DNA from: Centroberyx gerrardi
Lineage: Eukaryota; Chordata; Actinopteri; Beryciformes; Berycidae
Length of the DNA stretch: 64,000 nucleotides
NCBI RefSeq assembly: GCF_048128805.1
Contig: NC_136019.1
Span: 10,836,905-10,900,904 of the forward strand
Direction of reading: 5' to 3'
The position numbers and the translations under genes are program-made. Below are positions 21,918 to 33,186 of this stretch, in pieces; position 1 is the stretch's first letter, and each line of letters begins with the position of its first letter. Under the pieces are notes generated by a model. That model was not told the origin of the DNA. It did not search any database and saw only the letters and a program-made list of their open reading frames with translations.

Positions 21918-24900
21918 CAGTTTAGGTATAAATTCCTTGGATCTGATCCAGTTACGCTGCTCCAGATATTTGCTGGCCTACACGTGAACAGGAGCCAAAT
22001 ATAAACCCATCAAATGTGACATTTGGAGTATGGCTATTGGTTACAAACAGGGAGCACCCAGTGGGACAGTGTGTGTACATCTTGTTCACCTCACTGCTGT
22101 TCTCACCTCCACTCTTTACAGCAGCCAGTCTGGGACACACTGTTCCTCTCTAAAGCGAATTAGTCGTCACATTAGGTCAATCAGTAACAGAACTAAGGGC
22201 CAACAAACAGCTTAGTGCATGACTTTCTATAGGTAGCTGCATTAAGGACAGGCCCAAAATACATTAGAAAGTACATATGTTATGCTATTCTGTTGAGTGA
22301 ATTAACACTGTACCATATAGATCCTTATAGGATATGTGATACAACGCATTTGAATGTTTACTGTACAAAAAAACCTATGAACAAAGCATTAGATGGGCTT
22401 TGCTTTACTGACACTTTTTTTTTATCTCTATCCGTTATTCACATGGGACAATACAAGGCAACCCTCTCTCACGCCTGGGGAATTGTTGCTTAGCAGATGG
22501 GATCTCTTTTGTATTGGCCCATAGCAACAGAAAGTCTGAATCATTTTCCTCATACTTGCACGCAAGCACTTCATGCAGCCAAAGTAAATACTGGGGTTGA
22601 AAATATCCTTTTGCCTCAACAATGAGCGTATTAATTGATTCCAAATGCGCACGATTTGTAATGACAATCCAGCTGTGAAGGAGGAACGTCACAGATGTAC
22701 GCTGGTCTGATTAAGCAGCGCGGAATAACTGTGTATAAATAAATGACCCTCTTTGTGTCTATGTAGGCCAGCTGTTTGGGTGAGAGTGTAATAGTCCAGG
22801 CCGAAACTGGCAGCGCTCCATCACTACGCTCCAAGAAGCAGATAAGAGAGGCACTTACCCGCCGCACACCCCTTTGATCAGGGTGCACTTTGATGCCCAC
22901 CTCCTTTCCCGGTGTTTTCCCTGGGACACTTCATGTTTCTCATGTTGGTGCAGATCTCATCCTGGCAGGAACTCTTCCTCCCTCTCTGCCTGTGTGTTAA
23001 CATTAACCACTCACTTGCTTCCTTAATATTCTGTATCCGTCTGTGCTGGCTCACTGGTAACCCTTCTGTTTTCTCTCTCTGTCTCTCCTGATTTTTACCC
23101 GTTCTCCCTATAGTCATCCTGTCATCTCTCTGTCCCGTCCCCATGAGGCGCCTCTGTGGTTTCCTCAGCAGTAATTAACGCCCTGGTAACGTGCAGGTAA
23201 CCAGGACACACCAGACATAAAATGACGGACTAGACTCTCTTGATCCCAGCAATTCTTACTGTACTCATATATTATTTTCTCATGCTTCCTTTGCAGTCAG
23301 CATGTCAGATAGCAAGTCCAAAATAGCAGGGAAAACAAGATGTGGCTCAGGATATGACCATTTCTCAGTTTAATTATGAATATCCTTCATCATTAGTGTT
23401 GCATCTCAAGTTCTGGTAGGTGCCAGTTGCGAAAGTATAGAGTGAGAGGCCCAAGTGTCAAGGACAGTTAATGTGTGTGTGTTTCTTCTGAAGTGTTAAC
23501 ATGTGGGTGGTTCACAGATAAACAAAGCCACATGAGTCATAACATGTAACAGTAGATGCACTCTGACAAAATGATTTCCTTGTGTGTCCACCTTGTCCTG
23601 TCCCTGCTTGCCATTAGACAATTTCCCCATTATTCGTTTGGCAGTCTCTTGAATCCGGTATCCACATGTGTGAACATGTTTTTTAGGCTTCACCATTCCT
23701 TACACCACGCTACCAATTCAATGAACATAATAACAAACATAGAAGTGGCAAGGTTACTGATTCGTTACAGGTTACTGGAATACTCGAACTCTCTAAAAGT
23801 ACGCTGAATATAATTGTTGTTGGGTGAAGATCTTGTAACAAATTTTTAACTTTGTTTTAACTTAAATTGAAGGATTACATGTTCCTCTATAGGCTGAGAA
23901 AGGTCTACAATGCTCAGACTTATGGAAACCTTTAAAACCCATTGGATACACTCTAAAATGCATGGTGGTCAATCTGAAAACAAGGCTGGTTTTCCTGAAA
24001 AGTTGACATTTTGGACCGTTTTCACCTAACAACAGCAATATTCAGTTAAAAATACAATCTATTTCAATTCACAGACTGCATTTCACTATATTCAAACAGT
24101 ATTATCATCATCACTTACATCTCACATTATTTTAAGTGTGTAAAATTATGTTAGTGTACATAATCTGACAATTTAAATAACCTTTTCCCCAAACAGGTTT
24201 CTGAGTAATCCAGATTACCGTAATTTCATTACATGTAACTTGTTACGACCCAACTCTGATCACTAGTGTTAGAATGACTTAAAGTGACATAACAAGTCTC
24301 TTGTTAAAATGATAGAAAACACAAAGTAGTTTCAAAATCTATCGGAAATTCTCACTTTGGGATTTTATCTGGTTAAAGAGAAGGCCTTGGCATATGACAG
24401 GCAACACTGTTCTGCTTTTTAAACCATTAGGTGTCATTTGGTCCCTAGTTGTTGGGGGAACAACACTCATGTTGATCTTATTTAATCCATGTGAGGAAAT
24501 GAAGCCAAACAACAAAAGTACCAAACCCTTTCACTGTGGAGGGACTTTTACGCTGGGATTTTCTGTATTTTTACCAGATCTTGTTGTATCACAAGTTATC
24601 CTATAAGCAAATATACTGCTATAAATACTGACACACATTTAATGAAACACCAGAGACACAGGCCTGACCTTTCTTAAGATTTAGGTCAGGTTAATAAATT
24701 GTCTTTCAAGCATCACCAGAATGAGTTCATGTCCCATTAAATATTCTCCTGTCTTTGTACTTTGTGTTATCTTTATCACACAGCAGGTTGGAAATTACTT
24801 TGGTTGTCACATAACCAAACACTCTTACAGTAAGTACAGCACTGGGAGAATGGGGGAAATTAATCTACAAATAACAACAAGAGACAATAGAACAAACACA

Positions 24901-25645
24901 CACACACACAGATCCGTTGCTTCTTGGCTGAGACTGGGATCATAGGAGGCGGAAGTCACCATGAAAGGAGCCTGGGCTGGGACATCTGATAGGAGGACTT
25001 TGTTTGGGGATTACCATGGAGGCGAAAGAGGTAACGTCACGTCACTGATACGACACACACCCTGCAGAGTGTCAGTAACAAGGGAGGGGAAATCTGCTGA
25101 GATTTCTGGGAAAGCCTGGAAGAAGATGAAGCTAGATTGTGCTGAGGAAGGGGAAAAAAAGAAAAGCAGAGATTCTAGTAGCTCAAACAAATACTCACCT
25201 CAAGATTAAACTTGTTGGACAAGTCAGCTGAAACCCAGTGACAGATCAATACATGATCTCATTTATTTACTCAACTTCTACCTGGCTGTAACTTTGTCCT
25301 GTGTGGCCAGGAGCACATATTGTGGGACAGTGTGTGTGTTGAATTACAGAGTGGAAGAATGATTCAGAAATCAAGTCAACAGTGAGTAAATCCATGTCTT
25401 GTTGAGGGGTGAATAGATACACTTGTGCCATATATGGTGTGTGTGTGGGTGTGTGTTTGGGGTGTGTGTCTGTGTGTGTGTGTGTCATAGTCCCTAGAGT
25501 TTCACTGCATCAGACTTTGTGATGTGTTTTGTTTTTTTTGGAGCTTAGTCATTCATATGTTTAGCCAAGAACTACAATACTAAGTCTTTGGCAAACTGTC
25601 AAACTCTGAGTTCCTCCTCCTCCCACGCTTCCTCGTTCAACGCTG

Positions 25646-25650
25646 TATAA
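25646..25650 (+). promoter_or_regulatory. TATA box of the rnf227-like gene
   Basis: GTATAAGC in a GC-rich setting lies 91 bp before the start codon. Initiation about 30 bp downstream would give a 5' UTR near 60 nt. Confidence 0.55.
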
Positions 25651-25736
25651 GCCCGGGCAGCTCACCTCTTCATTCAAACCTCGAGTAAATTACTGGGAAC
25701 AGCTCACACCAGACTTCCCTCCTATCAGACACCAGG

Positions 25737-27098
25737 ATGTATTCAGAGCTTGAGTGCGGAATTTGTTACCAATCCTACAACGCGGGCCGGCGCTGTCCCA
25801 GAGAGCTCCACTGCAAACACAGCTTCTGCGAGAGCTGCCTGCTGGCCCTCTGTCGGCCCCAGGGACCCGAGGCCGGTCCGGGACAGGAGAAATTAATCGT
25901 CTGCCCGCTGTGCCGAGACATCACATCTATCTCCGGTGAGGGGACGATGAGAGCGGCCCTCAGGGTTGACGAGTGCGTCCTTGAGCGCCTGGTGGCCGCC
26001 GGTGTCCTTGAGGAGGAGGAGGAGGAGGAGGACGAGGGCGAGGACGCTAAAGATTGTGACTGTGAGCGGACGCTGCCCGAGAGCCAGGCCGAGGAGAGCG
26101 AGTCGTCCCCGGGTTCCAGAGGTGGGAGGCTCCGCCGGTCGTGGAAGCGAGTTTGGGGGAAGATGAACCGGCAGAGGGGCGGAGTGCGTAAGTAGGCAGC
26201 AGACTGTGGTTCATAAATCGCCGGGTTTACATGTCGTCATGTCTTCTGTGTTGGCAGAGCGATTCATGTGGGTAGAGGGAGTTTTCAACCAAATTGTAGG
26301 GAGTTACTAAAAGGAACAGACAGCACAGTGTATAACAAGTGATGTGGTAATAAAAAGTTGGGTAAATCTTCAGTCAGAGACCACATCGACCACCAAACAA
26401 CAATATGAACAGTAGCCTAGGCTATTCATTTAGGTTTTGATTTTTTTTGTACTACTTAGGCAACTATAGGCTACTATAACGTAATTCAAGGGATTACATC
26501 AAACAACAATATAGACAACAAGACCTAGCCTTCTTACTATCTATGTCAGGGTTTGGTAGGTTACTTTAAAAATGTATTCTATTACAACTAGGCCTACTAG
26601 TTACCTCCAAAAAAAAAAAAAAAAAAATTTCATCGGTGACGTCATCGGGGATTACCCAGATTCAGTGATGTTTCTGATTATTTACACTTACTCTCAGGTC
26701 ACTGTGCCATATTTGAGGTATAAAAGTAGCCTACAGATAAGGAAAAAGTCAGATACTGCAAAGTTTAGGACTTTTTCCACTTTTCCACCTTTCCTTTTCA
26801 CTAGGCTATTTAATGGCCTTCTGAGTTTCTCGCTTTCACTTTAAAAGTTTTCTCAGAAGTAGGCTAAACCTCTACTTTTCCACAAGTGTCTGACACATTT
26901 AGTCTTACAGGTAACATAACAGAATACAGTTAATAGCCTACGTGACTACCAACCCAGATGTGAATTTAGATGATAAAGATCACTTTAGCTTTAAAAAGTA
27001 AAGTCTGTTTTCTCATGCATCCTTTTTTTCCTTCAACAGACTGTATGACCAATGGTGATCTGAGGGACATCGCCATGATGACATGCTACATGTTTTGA
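25737..27098 (+). CDS. rnf227: RNF227-like RING finger protein, two coding exons
   Basis: Exon 1 (25737-26187) ends at GGAGTGC|GTAAGT; exon 2 (27040-27098) follows a CTTTTTTTCCTTCAACAG acceptor and ends in TGA. The joined product is 169 aa. Reading through the donor would instead give a stop after two codons (VRK). The RING is C3HC4: C7, C10, C26, H28, C31, C34, C56, C59. An acidic run lies at about 92-103 (EEEEEEEDEGED), then a basic Arg/Lys/Trp segment at about 128-150 and the tail NGDLRDIAMMTCYMF from the terminal exon. No signal peptide or membrane segment. Proteins of this type act as E3 ubiquitin ligases; substrate unknown. The name rests on length, the N-terminal RING with acidic then basic tail, a D-I-x-x-x-T-C-like ending that I recall in RNF227, and synteny (RNF227 is on 17p13.1). 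TATA box 91 bp upstream; AATAAA at 27680. Overall RING-gene status is much surer than the symbol. Confidence 0.75.
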
Positions 27099-27679
27099 GG
27101 AGTCTGCAGCCTCAGAAATCCTGGACAATGTGATGCCTAATTATTCTCAATGAGCCAAACATCTTTCTCAACATGGAGTGATGGTGATTTCTTGCTGGCA
27201 AGACCGATGGACAAGGAGTGGAATGAACAAGATGATTCATATTAACCTTGTAGCTTTCTGAGTAAAGCTTGTATTCATAGTATTCCCATGATATCACATG
27301 CATTTCCTACCAATATGATGCTTTACCATATACACAGCTCATTGGCTGTGGCTGTCATTTGATTATAATCACTGATTATATATGATATGATGATATGATT
27401 ATTTTCCTATCAAGATGGCTGTATGGTGATGTAACAGACTACTATGCATAGGTTAGCCCACTAATAGGATGGACCAATATAGGCTAACCATTAGACTCAA
27501 TGGAAACTTAAAAAAATATATATGTATTTATATTCCATTGTGCATTATGAATGATCAAAGATGTCTTATTTTTATAGTTGGTGCTAACGCTGAAAGTCTT
27601 ATTAATGCAATAATATGTGATATTTATTCTTTACATTAATGTATTTATTTTTGAAGAGTTTGTTACATATTTAAGGAAA

Positions 27680-27685
27680 AATAAA
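27680..27685 (+). terminator. Poly(A) signal of the rnf227-like gene
   Basis: AATAAA 582 bp after the stop codon, preceded by AT-rich sequence. The 3' UTR between contains no other obvious feature. Confidence 0.5.
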
Positions 27686-28078
27686 TGAGTAAACCACTGC
27701 CTCTCGTTTCATCTCACTTTTCAGCTCTATGGAGACTAAGACTACATGCAGCACAATGATATTATGAATAAATAAAATTGGGTGGGGAGTTAGGCCAGTC
27801 AACATGTGCACTCTAATAATTAATCTGCACTTGCAGATAACATGGTCAGCATAGCCTGGCCTACTTAAAACATATAAAATCAAATTCAGAAAACATTTAA
27901 AAAATAAAAGATGAAATATTCTGCATGACCCAACTATGATAATAGCTAAGATAGTCTAGGAATAGGAAAACTAAGCTACTTTGACAGCTTGAGGAAGTGA
28001 TTTAGCTCCTCCAGGTGAACAGAATTGCCTCAATCAGACTCTCAACCAGCAGCAGCAGCAGAGCATCAAGGCTTGTAA

Positions 28079-31000
28079 ATGACTAGTTTGTTTGGCAAGT
28101 AAGATGCATAGATTGACAACAGGATTACATCTCTCTTTAATGTTTTCATCTGACAGTCATATTATATACAAACTCAGGGTGGCAGCTGTCAATCATGCCA
28201 GGCAGTTTTCTTCTCTGTTCAAGGTAAATATCCAGTCGTTTTGCAGACACTTTGCAGAAATGTTTGACTCTGAAACATAAAACAGGGAGAGGGATGGTGA
28301 TCATTTGATTCGCAACCTTTTGATTTCTGTGAATTGCATCAACTCCTTTGAGCATTTTTCTCTGCAGACTCCTGTTTGTCTGTGTGCTGGTCTGTGCAGC
28401 TGCTGCAAGAGGTAAGAGCAAATATATCACAGTATGTGCAAATAACCTAATGCTTATCTTACTGAACCTTTAAAAAAATGTCATGCGGCATGTTTTGGTT
28501 GAAGGGTTCAGATGTAGGCTGACCTACTTATGCTATAGCTGACTGTTTAACAATAACATTGGTATTGGTTTATTTGGCATGTGTTTAACAAGGCAAGTCA
28601 ACTGTACCCTGGTATATTTTGTAAAACTATTTTAGGGAATAAGGATTTTATTTAGAGAGCAGGAGAGATATGACAACAAGGCATGTATCCTACATTTGGA
28701 AGTGTACTTGATCTTGTGGCATGGTGACATTGTAATTTCACATTATATTTAACCAGTTAGGGTATGAAATGAGGCTATAATATGAGGTTTACCACTAAAT
28801 ATATTATCATTTCATTAAGCAACACAACTTTAAAGAATTAAACCTGGACTTCAACCAGAAGGATTTACATATTGTTTATATATTGTCTCTACATCTGCAT
28901 TTCTTCAGATATCTTTCTACCACACCATGTGAATGAGTTGTCAGGATAAGTTATGCCATTTGAAAGATAAAAACATTTATTTTTCTTATTTTGCCCTTGT
29001 TTTCACCTTTCAGCCAGTGCCATAACAACCCAGGAGGAAAGCAGAGTGAAGCACAATATCTTGAGACCTTTGTATGATCCTTACAGCCGTCCTCATCCCT
29101 TCACTGCTGGTCTGCTGTCAGTCCAGACTGGACTCAAAACTGGAACTAAAAGTGATACTGAGTCTATCAAGAAACCTTCTGATAGAGACTATTTCTTCAC
29201 TGACCATCAATCAAACACTGTGCAGTCTACGAAAGGCAGCGTCAGTTATGATCGAAACAGCCAAGATGACAGACGCATTAATTCCCAACCGAGAATCATC
29301 AGGATGCAGAGCGGCTACAGCTCAGGTGGAGTGAAGCCGGCCGGCAGCATCTACACTGCTTCCTCTCAGCTCAGAGGACAAACCTTTGAGAGGCAGCAAG
29401 CCAGAGTGAACCAGCACCTTCTGTCTCACTCACAGGCACCAAGCGACCAAAACAGTAAACCGGGTGGATTTGTGATCATTCAAAATGGTGGCGCCTTTGA
29501 CAGACAGTACAGCACACCTAGTAGGCCTAGTTCATTCCACAAAGCCAGATCTGGAAGTCTTTTTAGCACATTGGCACCGATCATCCGAAAAGCATCTCAT
29601 ACAAAAGACTTTACTGCTGTCAATCCTTTTCATCAGAGCTCCAGTGTTTGGTCAGCTGGGAATCCCAGTGACGCTCAAGAATCCAATAACCAAGGCACAG
29701 TTCCTATAAGTAACTTTCCAACAGCAACTGAAAGCAGAAGTGATCATCATTCTGGACGTAAAACAGTTTTGCAATCCCCTAATCCTTCTCCCTTTTCATC
29801 CCAGAGTGGTAGATATTGGAGTAGCTCGCTGCCAAGTTCAGGAATGCATTATGGTGGCTATAAAGAGACGAATGAACTTGCTGTGCCCAGAACGTGGAGT
29901 ACATCTAGCGGGGCTCAATCAGGCAAATTTCCAGTATTCAAAAGCCAAACTGCCCGTTATGCACCATCCATCAGCAATAGCTTAGTCTCCACCGTTACTA
30001 AACACAACATTAGCCCAGAGAAACCGGCGCCATCAATCACAAATTTCTCCCCGGGTTTACACTCAGTGAGTAGCAGTGAGAAACCAACACATAAAAAGTT
30101 CCAGTCCTATCTCTTCAAGGACCCCGAAACCTCATTTGTCAAACATGAGACACTTAATAAAGTCGTAGGTGACGGACAAAAAACCTTAAGTGGTGTGAAC
30201 ACTTTTCCTGCGACGCCAAGTAAGCAAAGCCCCCCTGCCCCAAGAGCTTACAGCGGGCTTTCATCGACTTTTGAACAATTACAACAATCAAATCCAAAAG
30301 ATCCAAGTAGTGAAGTGCAACGTCCCTCTAATAATGCCAACCTACTCTATCACAATGTCAAAGTGGTCCAGTACGGTGGTCAGACCTACTCTAATAAAAA
30401 GACAGATGGTTTCAGCAAATACCAACCTGTCTTCAGCATATATGGTTCCCCCCTACTCACCACAACACACACTCCCTCTCAACCCTCCTTAAGTCCCTCT
30501 TCAGAGAAAGGCAAGGCCGTGAAAAGTTTTGTCCCTATACAGCTTGTGAATTCCCACACTGTTGGTGACAAACCTATAGTAAAAAGCCCGGTCACCACTA
30601 CTCAACCTGGGGGATCCACGCGTGGTTCCAAACGTGGCAGCATCTACGGCTTCAAAGGGTTTAAATATCATCCTCAGGGGCCGGCTGTAGAGGAAAATAG
30701 AGAGCCGCCTATTCTCTCCTCCAGAAACTCTAATGGAAGGATCAACTCTCAGAGATACAGCTTTGATAAAACCATGGACTATGGAATTAAAAGTGCCAAT
30801 GTATATCCCTCTTTGTTGCCAAAGTATGGTTTTGGGCAGAGTAGAGCCGCCCCCACTACTGCTTCACCTCCTCTAAATGAAACGGATGATTCGGGGCCTC
30901 ATGTTGTTGGAGATGCCGGTGCGAATGATGCCATTGAACCTGTTTCTGTGAGTTCAGTCTTTTATCACCATAGAGGCTCTTCCCAGGAATACAAATCCAA

Positions 31001-32828
31001 GAAATCAGGTAATTTCTTTGACTTCTCTGGAATTAAACTTAAATCTAGAACCCCACCCTCTCCTGGCGCTCTGTTAGACGATGTCCAAACCACATCTGAT
31101 TCTGCACCAAGGGCATTCAAATCAGGCTTTAAGGATGTCCAGCCCATGCTCACGGAGCCTCATGCGAATAAGAACAACAACCCAGATCAGAGACAATTCA
31201 GAAGCTACAAAACAACAAATGCTTTCAAAGGGTTCAACACTCAACCACTTCGCACTGCCACCTCTGAGCAGATAGAGGGTGCCAAAACTTCAGCCATTGT
31301 TACTGACAAGTCTGACATGGTCCAGCAGGGTCCGGAAAGGTTTAGATCCAGCAGCTCACAGGTCTGGCAACCCAAAAGCGGTATAATCCACAGACGGTAC
31401 AAGCCTTTCTCTTTCAAAGCTATGCATGGACAGCATCCAACAAGAAACAATCCAAGTGGACTCATGGGAGAAGCAGATATCTACACGGTTAATGGTAAAA
31501 ACATCAAGACTGAAGAAATGTTGAGGCCTGATATGATCCGGTCCAGCACACCATTAGAAAATGAAGTCACATTTGATAGATCCTCCAGTTACCGTGAGAG
31601 TTTTACCACAGAAAATTCAGATCTTGGCCCCACAAGCTCAAACACTGATCCAGAAGGAGATGCCTCTGAATTTAATGGCTACATTCCTTCAAGTTACAAA
31701 ATGTTCGGAAGTTCTAGTTTACCCGATGAGACATTCTTCCCTACTCACTTGTGGGATGAGGGGGTTCAGGGGTCAAAGGTCTCAAACGTCCATCTTGGAT
31801 CCGATCAGAATCAAACAGATCCCAGTGAAGCAGAGCCAACTACCATCAAGCCAACATCCACACAGAGCCTAAAGGACCCAAGCAGTAAAAACCTTAAACC
31901 AAAGACAGCAGGGAGCATAGAATCAGTCAAGCGCCCCAGCTATGAGCTCGACAAATACAAAAAGTATCGTAAAACCTATGCTTTTCTGGGATTTAAGTCG
32001 CCTCGATACAAAGTTGGAAGTACACAGAACAAAACACACTGGAATTATGAGGAACAAAACCCAACTACAGCCTCACCAACTCCCAGAGACTCTTCAGCAG
32101 GTGAAGTCAAAGCAGAATCCACCTCAGTCCCTAAGCCAAGAACACCCAGCAACACCAAACCATTTCCAATGACGGCTAAACTTCTCAAGCAGCAAAATGC
32201 CACTAGCAGCATGGTTAAAGGCAAACGCGTGAAGGGCAAAAATGACCAAAATCCTATTAAATCTACTAATAGCACTGAAAATTTACCCATAGTCAGGCCC
32301 AAGCACCCTGTCAGGGTTGGAGCTATTAGGTATGCTGATATTCTGGGAAGTGCTTCATTTAGTGGTGTTGGAGCTACAACCCAGACACCGGATGATGTTC
32401 AGTCGGGTTCCTACACTACAGCTACAACCAAACTAAAAGCAGGGGTGTCTGGTAACGGCCAGGCAAGACCATGGGAGGTTGACGCATCTGTGGTTGAAAA
32501 CACTCCTGCGACCTCAGCTGTAAACTCTGAAGAGGACGACAGAAGTACAGAAGCTCAAGCTGGAGGTGAGACGGGGGATTTCAGTAGTGTGGAGGGGAAT
32601 AAACAGGGAAGTGAAGATGCAGACAGTGAAACGAAAACATCTGATGCACTCCTGGAAAAAGAGGGAAGTGGAGGTTTGGATCCATCTGATGTTTTGCCAG
32701 CCTTGTCATCCGCTTCCTCAGAAAGCCTTGGAGTGCTTGGTGAAGATCTGTTGGAACTAGATTACCTACAGAAAGCAGCTGGTAACATCTCCTTCAAGTC
32801 AATGAAACTGTCCCATTCAGATAGATGA
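28079..32828 (+). CDS. Large secreted, cysteine-free, low-complexity protein (unrecognised)
   Basis: Three coding exons: 28079-28098, 28368-28411 and 29014-32828. ATG ACT AGT TTG TTT GGC AA joins through GTAAGA / CTCTGCAG and GTAAGA / CACCTTTCAG introns (phases 2 and 1) to give MTSLFGKLLFVCVLVCAAAA, a clear signal peptide, then 1292 aa in total. Beyond the signal peptide there is no cysteine. The chain is rich in Ser, Thr, Pro, Asn, Lys and Tyr and predicted disordered. About eight N-x-S/T sequons are present (for example NETD, NQTD, NKTH, NATS, NSTE). A motif like F-x-G-F-K recurs between about 387 and 1016. The last 130 residues are acidic, with a final LGVLGEDLLELDYLQKAAGN segment. No membrane anchor. 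It is probably an extracellular or matrix protein, but I recognise no family. Intron phases argue against SCPP mineralisation genes, which use phase 0. AATAAA lies 50 bp after the stop. A TATAAAAT at 27873-27880 is a possible promoter element. Confidence 0.85.
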
Positions 32829-32877
32829 CGCAAAGTTGTTTTTTTGTGCAGAGTTTTTGTATGCTTGGAGGAACTCT

Positions 32878-32883
32878 AATAAA
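32878..32883 (+). terminator. Poly(A) signal of the secreted-protein gene
   Basis: AATAAA starts 50 bp after the TGA stop, giving a very short 3' UTR. It is only about 95 bp before a MITE-like element. Confidence 0.65.
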
Positions 32884-32975
32884 TGTTGAAAAAAAAGTCC
32901 TTGTGATTATGATCTTGGTCAAACAGGGCTTTTAATAGGCCTGAATTTTGAGGTATTTACTGTTAATACTTTTTA

Positions 32976-33186
32976 TACAGTACTGTGCAAAAGTCTTACA
33001 CACCTTAGATTTTTTTATATAAATTTTGTCTTAGATGTTTATTTATTTGTGTTCTGCATTAGTGTGTCAGTAGACTGCTTTTTATATTTAGAAACTTTTA
33101 ATTTCATTATTTTTGAAAGCATCTTTGTTTTACAGATTTTTTTTTTTTTTTTTTACATGTGCCTAAGACTTTTACACAGTACTATA
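32976..33186. mobile_element. Tc1/mariner-type MITE
   Basis: The ends are imperfect inverted repeats of about 26 bp. The left reads CAGTACTGTGCAAAAGTCTT from 32978; the right, reverse-complemented, reads TAGTACTGTGTAAAAGTCTT from 33184. TA dinucleotides at 32976-32977 and 33185-33186 fit a TA target duplication. The 207-bp interior is AT-rich with a T run and no coding capacity. ACTGTGCAAAAGTCTTAGGCAC-type termini are familiar from fish genomes. Confidence 0.75.

Larger units (their letters stand above)
21239..25640. other. Intergenic DNA between the two divergent RING genes
   Basis: No convincing exon. It holds two long (GT)n tracts (21657-21707 and 21865-21916) and a shorter interrupted one (25436-25484). 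A TTACATGTAACTTGTTAC-type fragment near 24220-24250 resembles debris of common fish DNA transposons. Promoters of both genes must lie at its ends. Open frames up to about 90 codons overlap in all frames and lack codon structure. Confidence 0.6.

Noticed and set aside
28092..28280. 62-codon frame overlapping the first exon of the secreted-protein gene
   Set aside because: It reads across the GTAAGA donor at 28099 into the intron and lacks a signal peptide; the spliced product is coherent instead.
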